Of a stretch of 64,000 nucleotides of DNA, positions 46,954 through 58,590 are shown piece by piece. A model generated the notes under the pieces. The model ran no database searches and had not been told where the DNA came from. It saw nothing but the letters and a program-made list of their open reading frames with translations. Positions within the stretch are counted from its first letter, which is position 1; every line of letters starts with the position of its first letter. Both the position numbers and the translations under genes were made by a program. Source of the stretch: Eustoma russellianum (taxonomy: Eukaryota; Streptophyta; Magnoliopsida; Gentianales; Gentianaceae); NCBI GenBank assembly GCA_036186865.1, contig AP025055.1:8393815-8457814 (forward strand), read 5' to 3'.

Positions 46954-47967
46954 AGATAAAAAAATTTTAAAAAAATCAGAAAACAGGTACCTTGATCAAT
47001 GTGCCTAACTAAGAGATTGATATATATATCGATCTCCAACATCCATCGATCGATGTGAGCGAGATCTGGAATTATAAAGCCTACAAAAAGTCCAAAATTT
47101 ATCATTTGCGCCCTAACACGTACGATCAATCTAACCCTAAACACAAAGTTTCTCTTCTGCCGTTTGAAAATATGCTCCCCCTTCCAATTCAAGCAACATA
47201 CACCAATGCCTTTTCATCAATCTCAAATTTTATATCATCCACTTGATATTCTTCATCTTCCTCAAGTCTTTCTCCCTCCTCCAAACCTGAAATTCCTGAA
47301 TTTGGAGAAACATGCCAACAAGAAGCAAGAACACCACTAAGACTAAAAATACCTCTCAAAGTGAAGAATGAGGGTCAAGTAATTCTCTACAAGGTCGGGG
47401 TTCATAGTTTAAGTGCCTGCCCAGCCAAGAACCCGCCAAGGAAAGAGAGAGGTAGATTTTGGTCAAGCTGAAAATTTGGCTGCACAACGTCAAATACTAA
47501 CCATCAAGAACTTCCCTTGGCTCAAAAGAAACCTTGGAGGAGCCTTTGATGAGCCTGTTAGAGCATGTAAATTCAATTATACTTTTTTTCATGCTCAAGA
47601 ACATTTTATGGAATGGGAGACAAAGAGAGAGCAATTATTCCTTTAAAGTTGCTCAAGATTGATGATTTTGAATCAAATGATGAATTGAGGCAAGTCATTG
47701 AATGTTAGATGTGCAAAAGTTGAGACCTATGTGGATTGGAGAAGAGATGCAAAAGATGTCTCAGAAGTACACTAGACTCTTTTATACCAATTTATAGATT
47801 GAGTATTTAAATGGCTTTCGATATTCATTACATATGGTAATTATTGGTGCACACCTTGAGTGGGTTGTTGAAAAAATTAATTTCCTTCGAGTGCTCAATA
47901 AGGGCCTTGATGACTTTGAAGTGTGAAAATAAGATGAAGCTTAGGGAAAAGAAGACCATGTTAAGAG
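46954..47967 (+). pseudogene. Extra ORF region after copia pol, unrecognised
   Basis: After the pol stop comes a leader with ATCGATCG repeats (47010-47055) and then coding-like sequence. The frame 47413-47646 gives QPRTRQGKREVDFGQAENLA and IKNFPWLKRNLGGAFDEPVR, with a likely continuation in other frames to about 47930. I do not recognise it with certainty. It resembles in style the extra ORFs found between pol and the 3' LTR in some plant retrotransposons, sometimes called env-like, but there is no visible membrane segment. Confidence 0.4.
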
Positions 47968-48459
47968 TTTCTTAGGATTCCATCCAACAAATAACACCAA
48001 TGACATGCCTTTAGCATATTGGGTGTTGAATACAATAGTCACATTTTTTGTAAATAAAAATGACAAAAATACCGAGCAACATAGATTTCTATGTAGTCTA
48101 TGGAATTGCAAATAGGGAGCTGCTAAACTTTTATCAAATCTTCATGGCAAATGACATGGAGGTAGCCACCAAGAAGTATAAAGCCTTCCTTATGCTAATC
48201 TCATCTATTCTATGCTCTAGAAGTTGGATATAGACGTAGATGATTCAATGTCGAGTAAATTACCCACAAGGATTTGTACGAAAAGTAAACATTCAACAAA
48301 TTAACAAGTCTATAATAGAAACCTGGAAGGGCATAGGCCAAGAAGAAGAAGATGATGATGATGAAGAGGAAGAAGAGGCGCATGACGTCCCTGACGCTCA
48401 TATGACAAGAGCTGAAGAGGAGCCAAGTATCGGCTTGAGTGAAAATGTACCCAAACTAA
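47968..48459 (+). repeat. Extra-ORF repeat unit 1
   Basis: About 490 bp that recurs at 48945-49445. The decayed product contains FFVNKNDKNTEQHRF and, in the frame 48240-48500, an acidic run GIGQEEEDDDDEEEEEAHDV followed by EEEPSIGLSENVPKL. The two units share order and ends (start ...TCTTAGGATTC, end ...AATGTACCCAAACTA). Confidence 0.75.
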
Positions 48460-48529
48460 TGCTAAAGTCATTGCACTTTAGCAGGAGATTGGTAAACTAA
48501 AGGGCAGAATGATTGCACATGAGTCTAAA

Positions 48530-48872
48530 TATGCCAAATTGAAAGCAAAGTGGTTAAAGTCTATAAAGCTCTTGTTGCTTTGTTTTCATTATTGTATTGT
48601 GAAGGTGATAGCCTAGCACAAGAGAAAGTAAGCATATTTGGTCTCTTGTTTGTGCTCTAGACTCATTTAAAAGTGTAATTTCACTACTTCTTCAAAACCC
48701 ACTTGGTGAAAATTATTTGGTAGAACTTTGTTGAAGTTATGAATGAGCAACAAGCGTTTATTGCTTGGTGCTGCTGTAATTGATGCTGTATAAGTTGCTT
48801 GTACAATAAATTCATGTTGTTGTAGCTGTTGTTTCACTAAGCTGATAGTGCAAGAGATGTTGTTGTACTTAA
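48530..48872 (+). mobile_element. Copia LTR-like fragment between the two units
   Basis: The sequence from the GCTTTGTTTTCATTATTGTA phrase to GTGCAAGAGATGTTGTTGTA aligns with 20970-21290, part of the LTR at 19802-24569. It includes the phrase TTTGGTAGAACTTTGTTGAA in both. It shows that the scrambled copia region and the 19.8-kb LTR come from related elements. Confidence 0.7.
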
Positions 48873-48877
48873 GGTAA

Positions 48878-48944
48878 TAAGTTCTTGAAATCAAGCACAC
48901 CAAGGAACGAGTGTACATATCTCAAACTAAGTACACTAAAGACC
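48878..48944 (+). pseudogene. Copia RT scrap
   Basis: The plus strand codes for LEIKHTKERVYISQTKYTKD, equivalent to the GLQIKQT..GI.ISQ..Y block that follows YVDD in copia RT. It is fused directly to repeat unit 2, which makes an unnatural order (LTR piece, RT piece, extra ORF). Confidence 0.7.
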
Positions 48945-49445
48945 ATTTCAAGAGTCTCTTAGGATTCTATCCCACAAAGAACACCAATGGCACTCCTTTA
49001 GCATATGAGGTACTGAATTGAATAGTAACTTTTTGTGTAAATGGAAAATCGACAAAGCTCCTGAGCAACCTAGATTCATACATAGCCTACCGAATTACAA
49101 ATAGGGGGCTGTTAAACTTTGGTGAAATTTTCAGGGCAAATATCATGGAGGCAGCCACCAAGAAGTATAAATCCGTTCCTCCTTATGCTAGCGTAATCTA
49201 TTTTATATTGCAGAAGTCAGATATAGAGATAGATGATTCGGATATCGGGAAGATTACCAAGAAGGACTTCTTCAACAACGTAAACATTCAACAAATTAAC
49301 AATCCTAGAATAGATACTCGGACGGGCATGTGCTAAGAAGAAGAATAAGAGGAGGAAGAAGAGGCAGATGACGTCCCTGAAGCTCTTATGGCTGGAGCTA
49401 AAGAGGAGCCAAGTATATGCTTGAGTGAAAATGTACCCAAACTAC
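48945..49445 (+). repeat. Extra-ORF repeat unit 2
   Basis: This is the better preserved unit. The frame 49145-49336 gives MEAATKKYKSVPPYASVIYF then ILQKSDIEIDDSD. Upstream, in another frame, come YIAYRITNRGLLNFGEIFRA, and downstream an acidic stretch with ADDVPEALMAGAKEEPSICL. Function is unknown; the AYRITNRG..NFG style is seen in extra ORFs of plant retroelements, but I cannot assign it. Confidence 0.65.
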
Positions 49446-50200
49446 AGGCCCAAGTTTATGTGGTTTATTTCATATCTTGGTCTTATTGTGATTTGATGAT
49501 TACAAAGTGGGGAAGAATAATGAGATGTGATATACTATGCTATGTGGTTGCTATGTGATATGTGGCTATCGGTATATGCTAATAATGTGGAAATTGTAAG
49601 ATGTGTGATATGTCGCCGTTAGTATTGGTATATGTTTAAGGGTAAATGAGTCTTATAAGGATTGACATAATAAATCTGAACATGTATGAAGGATGCATAT
49701 ATTGAAGAAAAGTTTTTTATTTGAAACACATGAGAAGGACTTGATACATAACAAGATTTGACATATTCATACATTTAGGGAATGCACGAATCCATTAACT
49801 AAGGGATAGATAATGTTTGGTATAAAAATTAAGTTTGAAAATGTTTTTGTACAAAGAAAGACAAAAGTTTTTTTGCAAGCAAAATTCATAAATAAATCAA
49901 ATTAGACATCTTCATGAAGGTAATTACAAGGGGTAAGCAACGCTCAAAGTAAATGCACAATATATTATCATAGCATATCCTAATCATATCAAGGTGCCAA
50001 CAATTACTACTTGCTCAAAATACAAATGAATTGATGATTTATATCATAATGCCATGTAAAAGTATCTACCTTTTCCAAAAAAGGATAAGTACAAAAAACA
50101 TAAAGTACTGAAATGCTAGAACTGAAGCTATCACTGGAGCGCTAAGCAGTAGAGGCATATGTGTTGATTCTCAAAGTAGTAATTGCTTGATGCCGGTGTT
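49446..50200. other. Unassigned AT-rich stretch
   Basis: No gene or known repeat end is visible. It contains several TGTGATATG / GTGGTTGCTATG type short repeats around 49515-49625 and A/T-rich runs. Confidence 0.4.
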
Positions 50201-51783
50201 TTTAAAATGACATATATTCTGAGTTGCTTCTTAGACCTTGCGTAGGGACTTCAATATCCCTAGCCGAGAGCTGCTTTGCCTTTGTTGCTATAAGTTGGCT
50301 TGGCTGAAGTACCCAGCAGGATGTTATCCAATCCCTGTTTGATTTACCACAAAAGCTCCTTCCATCCATATCATTTCTCACACGGCAAACTCCAAGGTTT
50401 ACAGTATATGTCCCAAAGAGATTGAGCGAGCACTTGCAACAGTTACTCCCATGTCCAATACCATTTGAAATGTATTTTCCACCTGGTCCTCGAACTCTAG
50501 AATCAACAACCAACACCAGAATCAACAACATCCCAACTCTAACAAGACTTATTCACTCGCAACCAAAATAAGTATACCTAGTAGGTCCTTTCCCATCCCA
50601 AGCAATCTAGTAGCAAATCAATCCCAAGAACAAAGTAGCCAACAGCAAAGGAGAACATAGCAGAAGCTACAAGAAGTGAACAATTTAAGTACCCTACCAG
50701 CAAGTCCCATCAGGTCTCCATGCATACCATCAATTTGATCAAAGTAAAGATCCAGATCATAATTTTCCCAGAAAAACATGAGTATTGTAAAGGATATTTA
50801 GGCAAGGACTTTTGCTGGCAGACCAAGGTTGATTGCCAGCTCGTAGTTGAACTTACAATTCTTGTATGCCTTCTGTGAAGTTGATGTATACGTTATCGAT
50901 ATTAAGACCTCCTTAATCAAGGATCTTTTGTCTTTGCCCAGTTGCTGGCGGTATCGCTTGTCCTTTTCCCTTTGTAAGCTATAAACGACTGCTGAGAGAC
51001 CAAAGTGTATTATTATGTCTGTTTGGAACTTCGTGTTCCAATTGCTGCTGGTTGATAGCCAAGAGATGATATCCGATCAATTGCACAGCCTTGCCTTGCA
51101 GCTTGTTTGCTTCAAGAAAGTAGTCTACACCTTGAATGAGTACATGCATTGAAAGAACAAGTGTTCGTGGTTCTCTGCAAAGCTACAATACAAGACACAT
51201 GAATTAGTAGTAACAATCCCTTAGTTTAGGAGTTTGTCTTGTGTAATCAACCACTTCCATAATGCAAGCTAAAGGATGATTGCATAACATGAAAGATGGT
51301 GATAAAAAACAATTTTCTCCCATTCAATACAAGGAATAAGGGGTTGACGGGATCTTGAAGCATTTTTGACAGAAAAGGAAGAGTTTGGAAGACACATGAA
51401 TCTACTTCCTGAGAAATGATGACATTTCTGCAAGCAAGGTTACAGGAGACGAGTTGTTCATCCCAGCCTCTTCCATATAAACTTCTCCATTCAGACCCGT
51501 GAATCACCTCTGAAACTTTGGCTTCAGCAGGGATCATGAGCAATCTTTAAAGTTCCCGATGCTTGACACTGAAGATACCCACGGGTGCCAAGGTTTATTC
51601 CATAATAAAGTGTCCGCCCCATTCAATATAATTCTACCAAACCAGTGTCCAAAATCATCTCTTACCCGCAAGACCCTTTCCAAGAAGCATAGGGTCTTGT
51701 ATTGACCTCCCAAAATGGTTTCCGTTTTAAAATGACAATGACTTTCTTTATGGTTGATTATCTCCCAAATTTTAGAAGCCAGG
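50201..51783 (-). pseudogene. L1-type LINE ORF2 C-terminal remnant
   Basis: The minus strand from 51783 codes for FKTETILGGQYKTLCFLERV, RDDFGHWFGRIILNGADTLL and WNKPWHPWV. This is the region before the zinc-binding end of plant LINE ORF2, where the family has G-x-x-I-L-W-x-x-PW. Further down come ALACRN-type text in several frames and, near 50940-51030, LWSLSAVVYSLQREKDKRYR, which resembles the C-terminal helix of such ORFs. Frames change often. The frame 50202-50531 is a likely 3' non-coding shadow. The RT core is absent. The same segment recurs at 63282-64000. Confidence 0.65.
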
Positions 51784-53400
51784 CCAGGACTAGGGTCTCG
51801 GCACGGTGCACCCACCGTACTCTACTATGAGAAGTACAAGGCGTCGATACCATGCATATGCATGTCAACATAAATCATGGATCGATATAACGGAAGCAAC
51901 ATAAACATAAACATTTTACAAATGGCATGCATACCGATACAAGTCATCATAAATCCGTACAAATTGTGATATTCAATGACCCAAAATATTCTAAGTCCAT
52001 CATAATCAAAATGTCTAGTACATCAAAAGATAAACTTTTGGGCCCACTTCTTCACTCACGGGTAAACTATCTGGGGCTCGTCCTTTATAAATCATGTGCT
52101 ATAATTCATGTTCTCTGCAAATGTTATAAAGACAAGTATGAGCGATAACACTAATCATCCAGCAAGTAGTCTGCCTGGATACGTCATGTGGATCATACAT
52201 GGAGAGATAAGGTAATAAAATAATAATGCATGAATAAAGAACATACATATCACGTCCACATTTTTAAAAAGTAAAGTGACATACCATAAGTGCATTCATA
52301 CAACATGTAAAACATGCATAATTAATATTATCAAATAAGGTGAACATTTCCTTCTATCTAAGTCCATATACATGTCCATCCGTATTATCTCACATGAAGG
52401 TCTAAGACAATATCATACTTAATCTTGTCCTCTATATGCATCAAGTGGCTTTATGAACAATGTAAATGCTATAGTCTCTTGATGTGATGTCTTTAAAAAC
52501 GATGACCTACAGATTTTTCATAACGATGAAAGATCAGTCATGATGTCCATATCCATTTTTCCAAAAACTTTTGGAACCTAACATTTCCATAAAATTTTCA
52601 TAAACATTCAAAACATGTCATTTTCATATGATGGCTATAGCACTTTACCTTGCATACGAATGATATCGTCATAGTAGCGGAATGATCCCCTATATAGTCA
52701 CATGTACAAATATGAAACCTGATGTTCCAAAAATAGTGTTACATCATAAGTACATATTACTAATTGTGACTCGATATGCCAGAGATCTCTTATCCAAGAC
52801 AAGGTGTTACACTCGGGCCCATAAAGAACATATTATATGTCCATGATGCCAACCTCCTTAGGTTCCGGTTACATGACGATGCTCCAATCATCGATAACAT
52901 ACTATATGTCCATGACACCAACCACCTCGGTTCCGATGTCATGACGGCACAACAAATGATCATATACATACGATAAACATGTCATAGGATATTCAACTAT
53001 ACAATGTGATTGGATGTTCAAGGGTGAATTTTTAAAACATGTCATGAGATACAAAATGTATGCAAATGCTCTCGGTTTCCTAGTCCATTCATCACTCTGT
53101 ATGTTCTCAAATATCATCATATCATCATGTCATTAGAACATGCATATGCACATAGTCCATAAACAGCCCCTAAACAGGCTCTTTGTGTATTATTTCATAC
53201 ATCACCCTTTCACAAAATATGCATTCTACACATAGTCCAACGGCCAAAAACCTTAAGACATTTAGTAGCCATATGTATATAACTTTTAGCATAAGAAAAT
53301 GCATAAAGTAGTCATAATTTAGACCATACTACATTTTATCTAGATGTGACCTAAAATATTGCATTAAAATTACTTGTTCCATAAATATGCATCATGGCCG
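51784..53400 (-). mobile_element. Chromovirus LTR 3' part, minus orientation (fragment A)
   Basis: Read on the minus strand it ends with GGTGGGTGCACCGTGCCGAG and CCTAGTCCTGG, matching the end of the solo LTR at 28140-32631 (GGTGGGTGCACCATGCCGAG, ...TCCTG) but lacking the last CGCTACA bases. It includes the repeated ACACC..CC.AGG dyads at 52770-52940. Positions 52330-53395 are closely similar to 62180-63280. No gene is present. Confidence 0.75.
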
Positions 53401-53409
53401 TATGTTACA

Positions 53410-53413
<4 letters not shown>

Positions 53414-53465
<52 letters not shown>
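53414..53465. repeat. (TA)n microsatellite, left of the LINE
   Basis: A perfect run of about 26 AT/TA dinucleotides separates the LTR fragment from the LINE. A second run lies at the LINE's 3' end. Confidence 0.97.
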
Positions 53466-53467
<2 letters not shown>

Positions 53468-55890
53468 TTGGGAATATCTTTGATCAGTTAGAAGCTGCAG
53501 AAAAAGAAGCTAAAAGAATGGAATCACTATATGATCGGCATCCCATGGTGGAAAACAGGATCCAGTATCAGAAAATGAAGGCTGAATATTTGAAGGCCTC
53601 AAAGTATGAATTGATATTTTGGGAACAAAAAGCACGATGTAAATGGATAACACACGGGGATGCAAATACCGCTTATTTTCGTAATATGGTGAAAGATAGA
53701 CACCACAGGCAGTCTATCTGACAAATAAAGATAGCTGCTGGAGAAATATGTCAAACGCAAGATGCCATCCAGAATGAAGCCATCTCGTTTTACTCTCAAT
53801 TATTTAAGGCTGAAAATGTTCAGGATGCTACCGAGTTACTGCAACATATTCCAGTCTTGGTTAGCCAGGAGATGAATAACTCATTGACACAATTGCCTAC
53901 ACTTGAGGAGGTAAAGACTGCAGTTTGATCCCTTGATCTGCATAGCGCAGCAGGACCGGATGGTTATAATGGGTATTTCTTCAGACATTGTTGGGAGGTA
54001 ATTTGTCATGATGTCCACAAAGCAACCCAAGAATTTTTTATGGGCTTCTGTATTCCAAAGGCCATGGGCAGTACTCTGATCACGCTTATACCAAAAACTC
54101 CATCTCCCACCACGTTTGCAGATTTCCGACCTATCTCGTTATCTAATTTTATGGCAAATATTGGAACACGCATATTGACTACAAAGCTTTCCCTTATATT
54201 ACCGAAAATAATATCCAATGAGCAGGTAGGTTTTATGAAAGGAAGAGATATAACGGAGCATATCCTAATTGCTCAGGAAATGACTCATATGCTTGACAAG
54301 AGAATACGAGGCAATAACATTATGATCAAGTTAGATATGATGAAAGCTTTTGATAGAGTTGATTGGACTTTTCTTCGCAAATTGCTTCAAAGAATGGGTT
54401 TCTCAGTGCACTTTCTTCAGCTCATCTTTAATCACCTTGAAAGCACCTATCTCTCCATAATCATTAATGGAACTCCATGCGGATTCTTCAAGCCCACAAG
54501 AGGAGTAAAGCAGGGTGATCCGCTTTCGCCTATACTATTCATCTTGGCTTCAGAAGCATTCTCTTGTGCACTCAATTCCTTAACTGCAAATGGAACCATA
54601 AAACCTTTTTCAATGGGCAGAGTGCGACCAATAATTTCACACCTAGCTTTTGCGGATGATCTTATGGTCTTTCTCAATGGGGCATCCACTAATTTGCAGC
54701 GCTTCAAAAAGTTCTTGGATACATACCAGGCAGTTTCAGGACAGTGCGTGAATCTCCTTAAGAGTCGGTTCATAACATCTTCATATGCTCAGACCAGCCA
54801 AATACACATAATAGAGAGGCATCTTCAAATCACAGCCACCTCTTTGCCAATGAAATATTTGGGTGTATCACTTCTGAGAGTCCGTCTTAGACCGCTACAT
54901 TGCACTGAATTACTTGCGCATATGGATCGAAGATTACTGGGATGGCAAAATAGATACTTATCTACTGCAGGGAGATTAATATTGGTTAAACATGTCTTGA
55001 GTTCCATACCAATTCATGTTGTGGCAGCACATCAACTACCTAAAAGTATTACAAGAGCAATCCGACAAAGAATATGTAACTTTCTTTGGGCTAGCCAAGG
55101 CAACACACCGAGGCACCATTGGGTTCGCTGGGAAAATCTCTTTATGCCTAAGGAAGAGGGAGGATTAGGCTTGCACAGGTTGGACGTCTTATATAAAGCA
55201 TATTCAAGTCGCTTGTGGTGGTCATATCATAACAAGAGTAGTCTATGGGCAATCTTCATGCGCTCTAAATATGGGCGTAGACAACAGTACAATCCACGCA
55301 TTACAGATACAATCACATGGAAGAGGATTTGTGATGTACATGAATTTTGTTCTTCACATGTGACGGGGCAGATACAATCACATGTATGGACATTAGAGAC
55401 GCATTGTAGGTTCACAATCAAATCAGCCTATGATATGCTGCGTAACCCTGGCATAAAGTATCTTTCACATCGATTCAGTTGGCATCGACTCCAACAACCC
55501 AGTATATAACTCATTTTATGGAAACTATACCATCGGGCTCTCCCAATTGAGGATAATTTGAGAAGATTCTTAACGGCCAGTCCCACATGTTGCCCATTTT
55601 GTCGTACATCATCTGCAACACAAGCTCATATATTTCTACAATGTCTACAAATACATCAAATTTGGGCTTATTATGCATCGTTAGTGGATGGACCTCAGCC
55701 GGGAACTTTTACTCTATTCCAATACCTTATGTTGTGGTGGACTTCTACTAGTGAGAAATCATTTCATGGAGTATTACGTATCATTGTACCGGGCATCATC
55801 ATATGGAATATATGGAAGGCATACTCTTCTATAACATTTGGAGATGAACAATGCACACTGGTTCAACTAAAGGAGCTAATAAGGGCACAA
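53466..55890 (+). pseudogene. L1-type LINE reverse transcriptase
   Basis: This is the 5'-truncated ORF2 of a plant L1-type LINE; the endonuclease is missing. 53466-53720 holds WEQKARCKWITHGDANTAYF, the linker motif before RT. After a stop come GPDGYNGYFFRHCW, then in the 489-residue frame 54040-55509 TLITLIPKTPSPTTFADFRP, VGFMKGRDITEHIL, KLDMMKAFDRVDWTFLRK (first catalytic Asp), GVKQGDPLSPILF, LAFADDLMVFLNG (FADD) and YLGVSLLRVRLR. The zinc-binding region follows after a stop (LILWKLYHRALP, CCPFCRTSSATQAHIFLQC, IWAYY). Only three or four breaks make it one of the better preserved elements. Confidence 0.92.
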
Positions 55891-55959
55891 TATTAATATC
55901 TGGAGTTGTGCACAACATGGCAAGTAATATGTTATCAACGATCCAGATTTAATAGCACA

Positions 55960-56390
55960 TGGATTGACACCCAAGATGATGCTCCATCGACCACATGTTA
56001 TCAGATGGCGCACACCGCCTTCAGGGAGGTTTAAACTTAATGTAGATTCAGCTCATGGTTCATTATCTGCCTCTGGCAGAGCAATCTTGCGGGATACAAA
56101 TGGCAACTTGAAGGCTGCCATTGTGTTTTATCTCCCATTATCTACACCATTCCAAGCAGAGCTTCAAGCGGCTTTCATTGCACTTTTATATTTCCTGCAG
56201 CGCTATAGACATCTAGATATGGAGGTTGATTCACAAGGGGTTACTGACCATATTCATTCATCAGATTGTTCTCAAATTCTTCGCGGTTTAATAAGCAATG
56301 GTGATGTTTAAGTAGCACATATCCCGCGGCAGGCAAATATGGTGGCTCATTTATTGGCTCAACATGGTCAACTACATCAACACTATAATC
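55960..56390 (+). pseudogene. LINE C-terminal RNase H domain
   Basis: The frame 55964-56311 reads RWRTPPSGRFKLNVDSAHGS, AILRDTNGNLKAA, FQAELQAAFIALLY and MEVDSQGVTDHI, giving the three acidic residues Asp, Glu and Asp of RNase HI. After a stop, AHIPRQANMVAHLLAQ carries the C-terminal motif, but with His where the fourth acidic residue (Asp in VADxLA) is expected. Plant L1 elements often have this extra domain. It is joined out of frame to the RT end. Confidence 0.85.
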
Positions 56391-57231
56391 AATTCTTTAC
56401 GCTATCTTCATTACCATCTACGGTTAAAGGAGCTTTGCTTACAGATGTATCATTTCCATACCTACGAATCTAACATGGGAAGATCACACATACAACATCT
56501 GTATGACTGCCTGTGTCGACAATGGACACAGGCAGAATGGGTAATATTTACTCTATGCTGTAACATCGTCATATTCTATCCTGTGCTTACATATGTCCTG
56601 CACGTATCTAAGGATACGGGCAGATTGGGTAGTACAACATCACATTCACTTTGTTTCATATTGGATCTTATTATCATATTTTCAATTATTATGTTCACTA
56701 ATACATTCTCATCTGATATGCTGCATATATGTCTGACACTGCGGTGCTGCGATGCTACTTGGAGTATACTCTCAAAAATGTATGCTGACTGATGTATAGC
56801 CAAGGATGCTTTGCACAACGGATATCTAGTAGAATTGGGGAGGGCCTTTAAAATCATACTTGCGAGGATGACTTTTGCTCAAAAGGATGCAGTGGCATGG
56901 GTAGAGGAGACTTTGCTTACATTTTAGCTTCTACACTTAGCAATATCGGTGGTTACAACTATGGATCTCATATTTTTAGTCATCGTAGTCATATGCTAGA
57001 TGGAAAATCTCCACATATAAATATGCACGCTTTTTTCTTCGCAAAGGTTTTATCCACAAGGGTGGTTTTACTTGGCAAGGTTTTAATGCGACATATCATA
57101 TATGATTGGAGATTACATATTATTATGGCATTATATTCACATTTTACTTATGCTGACATTGTTTCTAAGATGTAATATGGTATTCCTCCGCCACAAGTGA
57201 GGGTTTTATGAATAAAACTACTATTTTCGCA
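56391..57231 (+). other. LINE 3' region
   Basis: The tail after RNase H ends with CTCCGCCACAAGTGAGGGTT then TTATGAATAAAACTACT, a phrase typical of the ends of plant LINEs of this type with an AATAAA signal at about 57211. It then meets a TA microsatellite. Frames such as 56364-56792 and 56897-57175 lack recognisable motifs. Confidence 0.65.
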
Positions 57232-57254
57232 ATATATATATATATATATATATA
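57232..57254. repeat. (TA)n microsatellite, right of the LINE
   Basis: About 11 AT/TA units directly follow the LINE end. With the run at 53414-53465 it brackets the LINE, which suggests that insertion took place in a TA microsatellite or that the tail expanded. Confidence 0.95.
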
Positions 57255-57475
57255 CACATGTAACAAGATTATTGGTTCCAAAATTAGGTTTAAGGTCGTA
57301 TACTATATCTCTTGCATATATACATGTAACAAAAATTATTTCCATAAATAGGCCTTATGGCCGAGAAGTGTGTCACCCACATACATACATAAATTTCATC
57401 TTTTTCACATCTCATACATATCCCTTGAGTTTGATATTTATTCTTCTTTACCTGAAATCATCAAAAGGGAGAGAT
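57255..57475 (+). other. LTR scrap and copia 3' end with polypurine tract
   Basis: 57310-57360 has a phrase (TTTCCATAAATAGGC, CATGGCC-like) resembling 53375-53400, so chromovirus LTR sequence may continue on this side of the LINE. 57455-57475 reads ATCATCAAAAGGGAGAGAT, the same PPT as before the LTR at 42923, and abuts the next LTR. Confidence 0.5.
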
Positions 57476-58590
57476 TGTTGAGAAAAAGAGTTTGAGTGAT
57501 TTACAAATACATGATTTAAATACTACGTATTTATGAAATGCATGACAAAATGAGTATGTGACACGTTTTTGTGATATATATGCTTCATATATTTATATAT
57601 ATTGTTGCCGTGCTAACAAGCCATGAAGCATTAAAGCTTACATCATAGGGCAAACATTTGTTGTTTTTGAACTATTTTCAGGTGCCACCATTAATGAACT
57701 AAACTAGTTCATTAAGTGAAGTACTTAAGTAAATGAACTAACTAGTTCATTAAATGGAGATATATTTGGAGAAGACTTGATGGCAACAAATTGAAAAATA
57801 GAAAGTCTCCTCATTCATTCCTGTCACACGCCATTTATACATACCATATATATATTTATAGTTTTGCTAAAAAGGCATAATACACATATATTCCAACGCA
57901 CTACCGACACGTCACATATGTTACAAACGTACGTCAACATCACACCACTATATACACCTCATATTTATGAGTATATTCAGGTCTTATACCATATGATATA
58001 AGTCATGGCGATGAAAAAATTATTACGACACGTTACAAGGTTATAAACCGAAAATTGTCGTATCCGGTGACTACCGAAACTTTGCCAACGTGTCACATAC
58101 TTGCCATATAAAGATGGCCAGCCCATATACTTTAAAAATAGCCAAAACTTTCGTGGCTCACATGTTAAATTCAGCCATGAAATCATTCCATGTTGCACAC
58201 ACAAATCATCCACAATTAAAGCCAAATTGTGGAGATTTCAAATTCAAAGATTAAAGCGCATGGGGCACCTTTTAAATCAGCCTTTAAGAGCTGAATATCT
58301 AATCTATTTTACGTATATTACGTGTGACATAATATATATAACATGTGCAAAAAATTTGAATTTAATCGGAGAAAAATCACGTAATCGACGAAAATTGAAA
58401 ATTCGGTTTTCTACGAACATAACACATGGAACATTTTTGGCATGACTTGTAACATGTATCTAGACAATTTTTACACATTCCAGACATGATAAAGTGTTCT
58501 AGAAAATTAAAATTAGGGCTGATTAGAAATTACCATATATGTGTAATTATTGTGTAATATTTGACAAATTTTACCAAAATGAAATTCAGT
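57476..58590 (+). mobile_element. Sirevirus-type LTR fragment (first 1.1 kb)
   Basis: It begins TGTTGAGAAAAAGAGTTTGAGTG after the PPT and follows the LTR at 42923 through the CATGAAGC...AAAGCTTACATCA block, the inverted-repeat cluster (57685-57755), the ACACGTTACAAGG region and the CTAGAAAATTAAAATTAGGG block. It stops near 58590 within AAAATGAAATTCAG, where chromovirus pol on the other strand starts. Confidence 0.85.

Noticed and set aside
46954..49445. An env gene with viral-type entry function
   Set aside because: No signal peptide, cleavage site or membrane segment is visible in any frame, so only an unassigned extra ORF is claimed.
51927..52148. Plus-strand ORF in the LTR fragment
   Set aside because: The region is an LTR in the opposite orientation, and the frame has no motif and no match in the related fragment.
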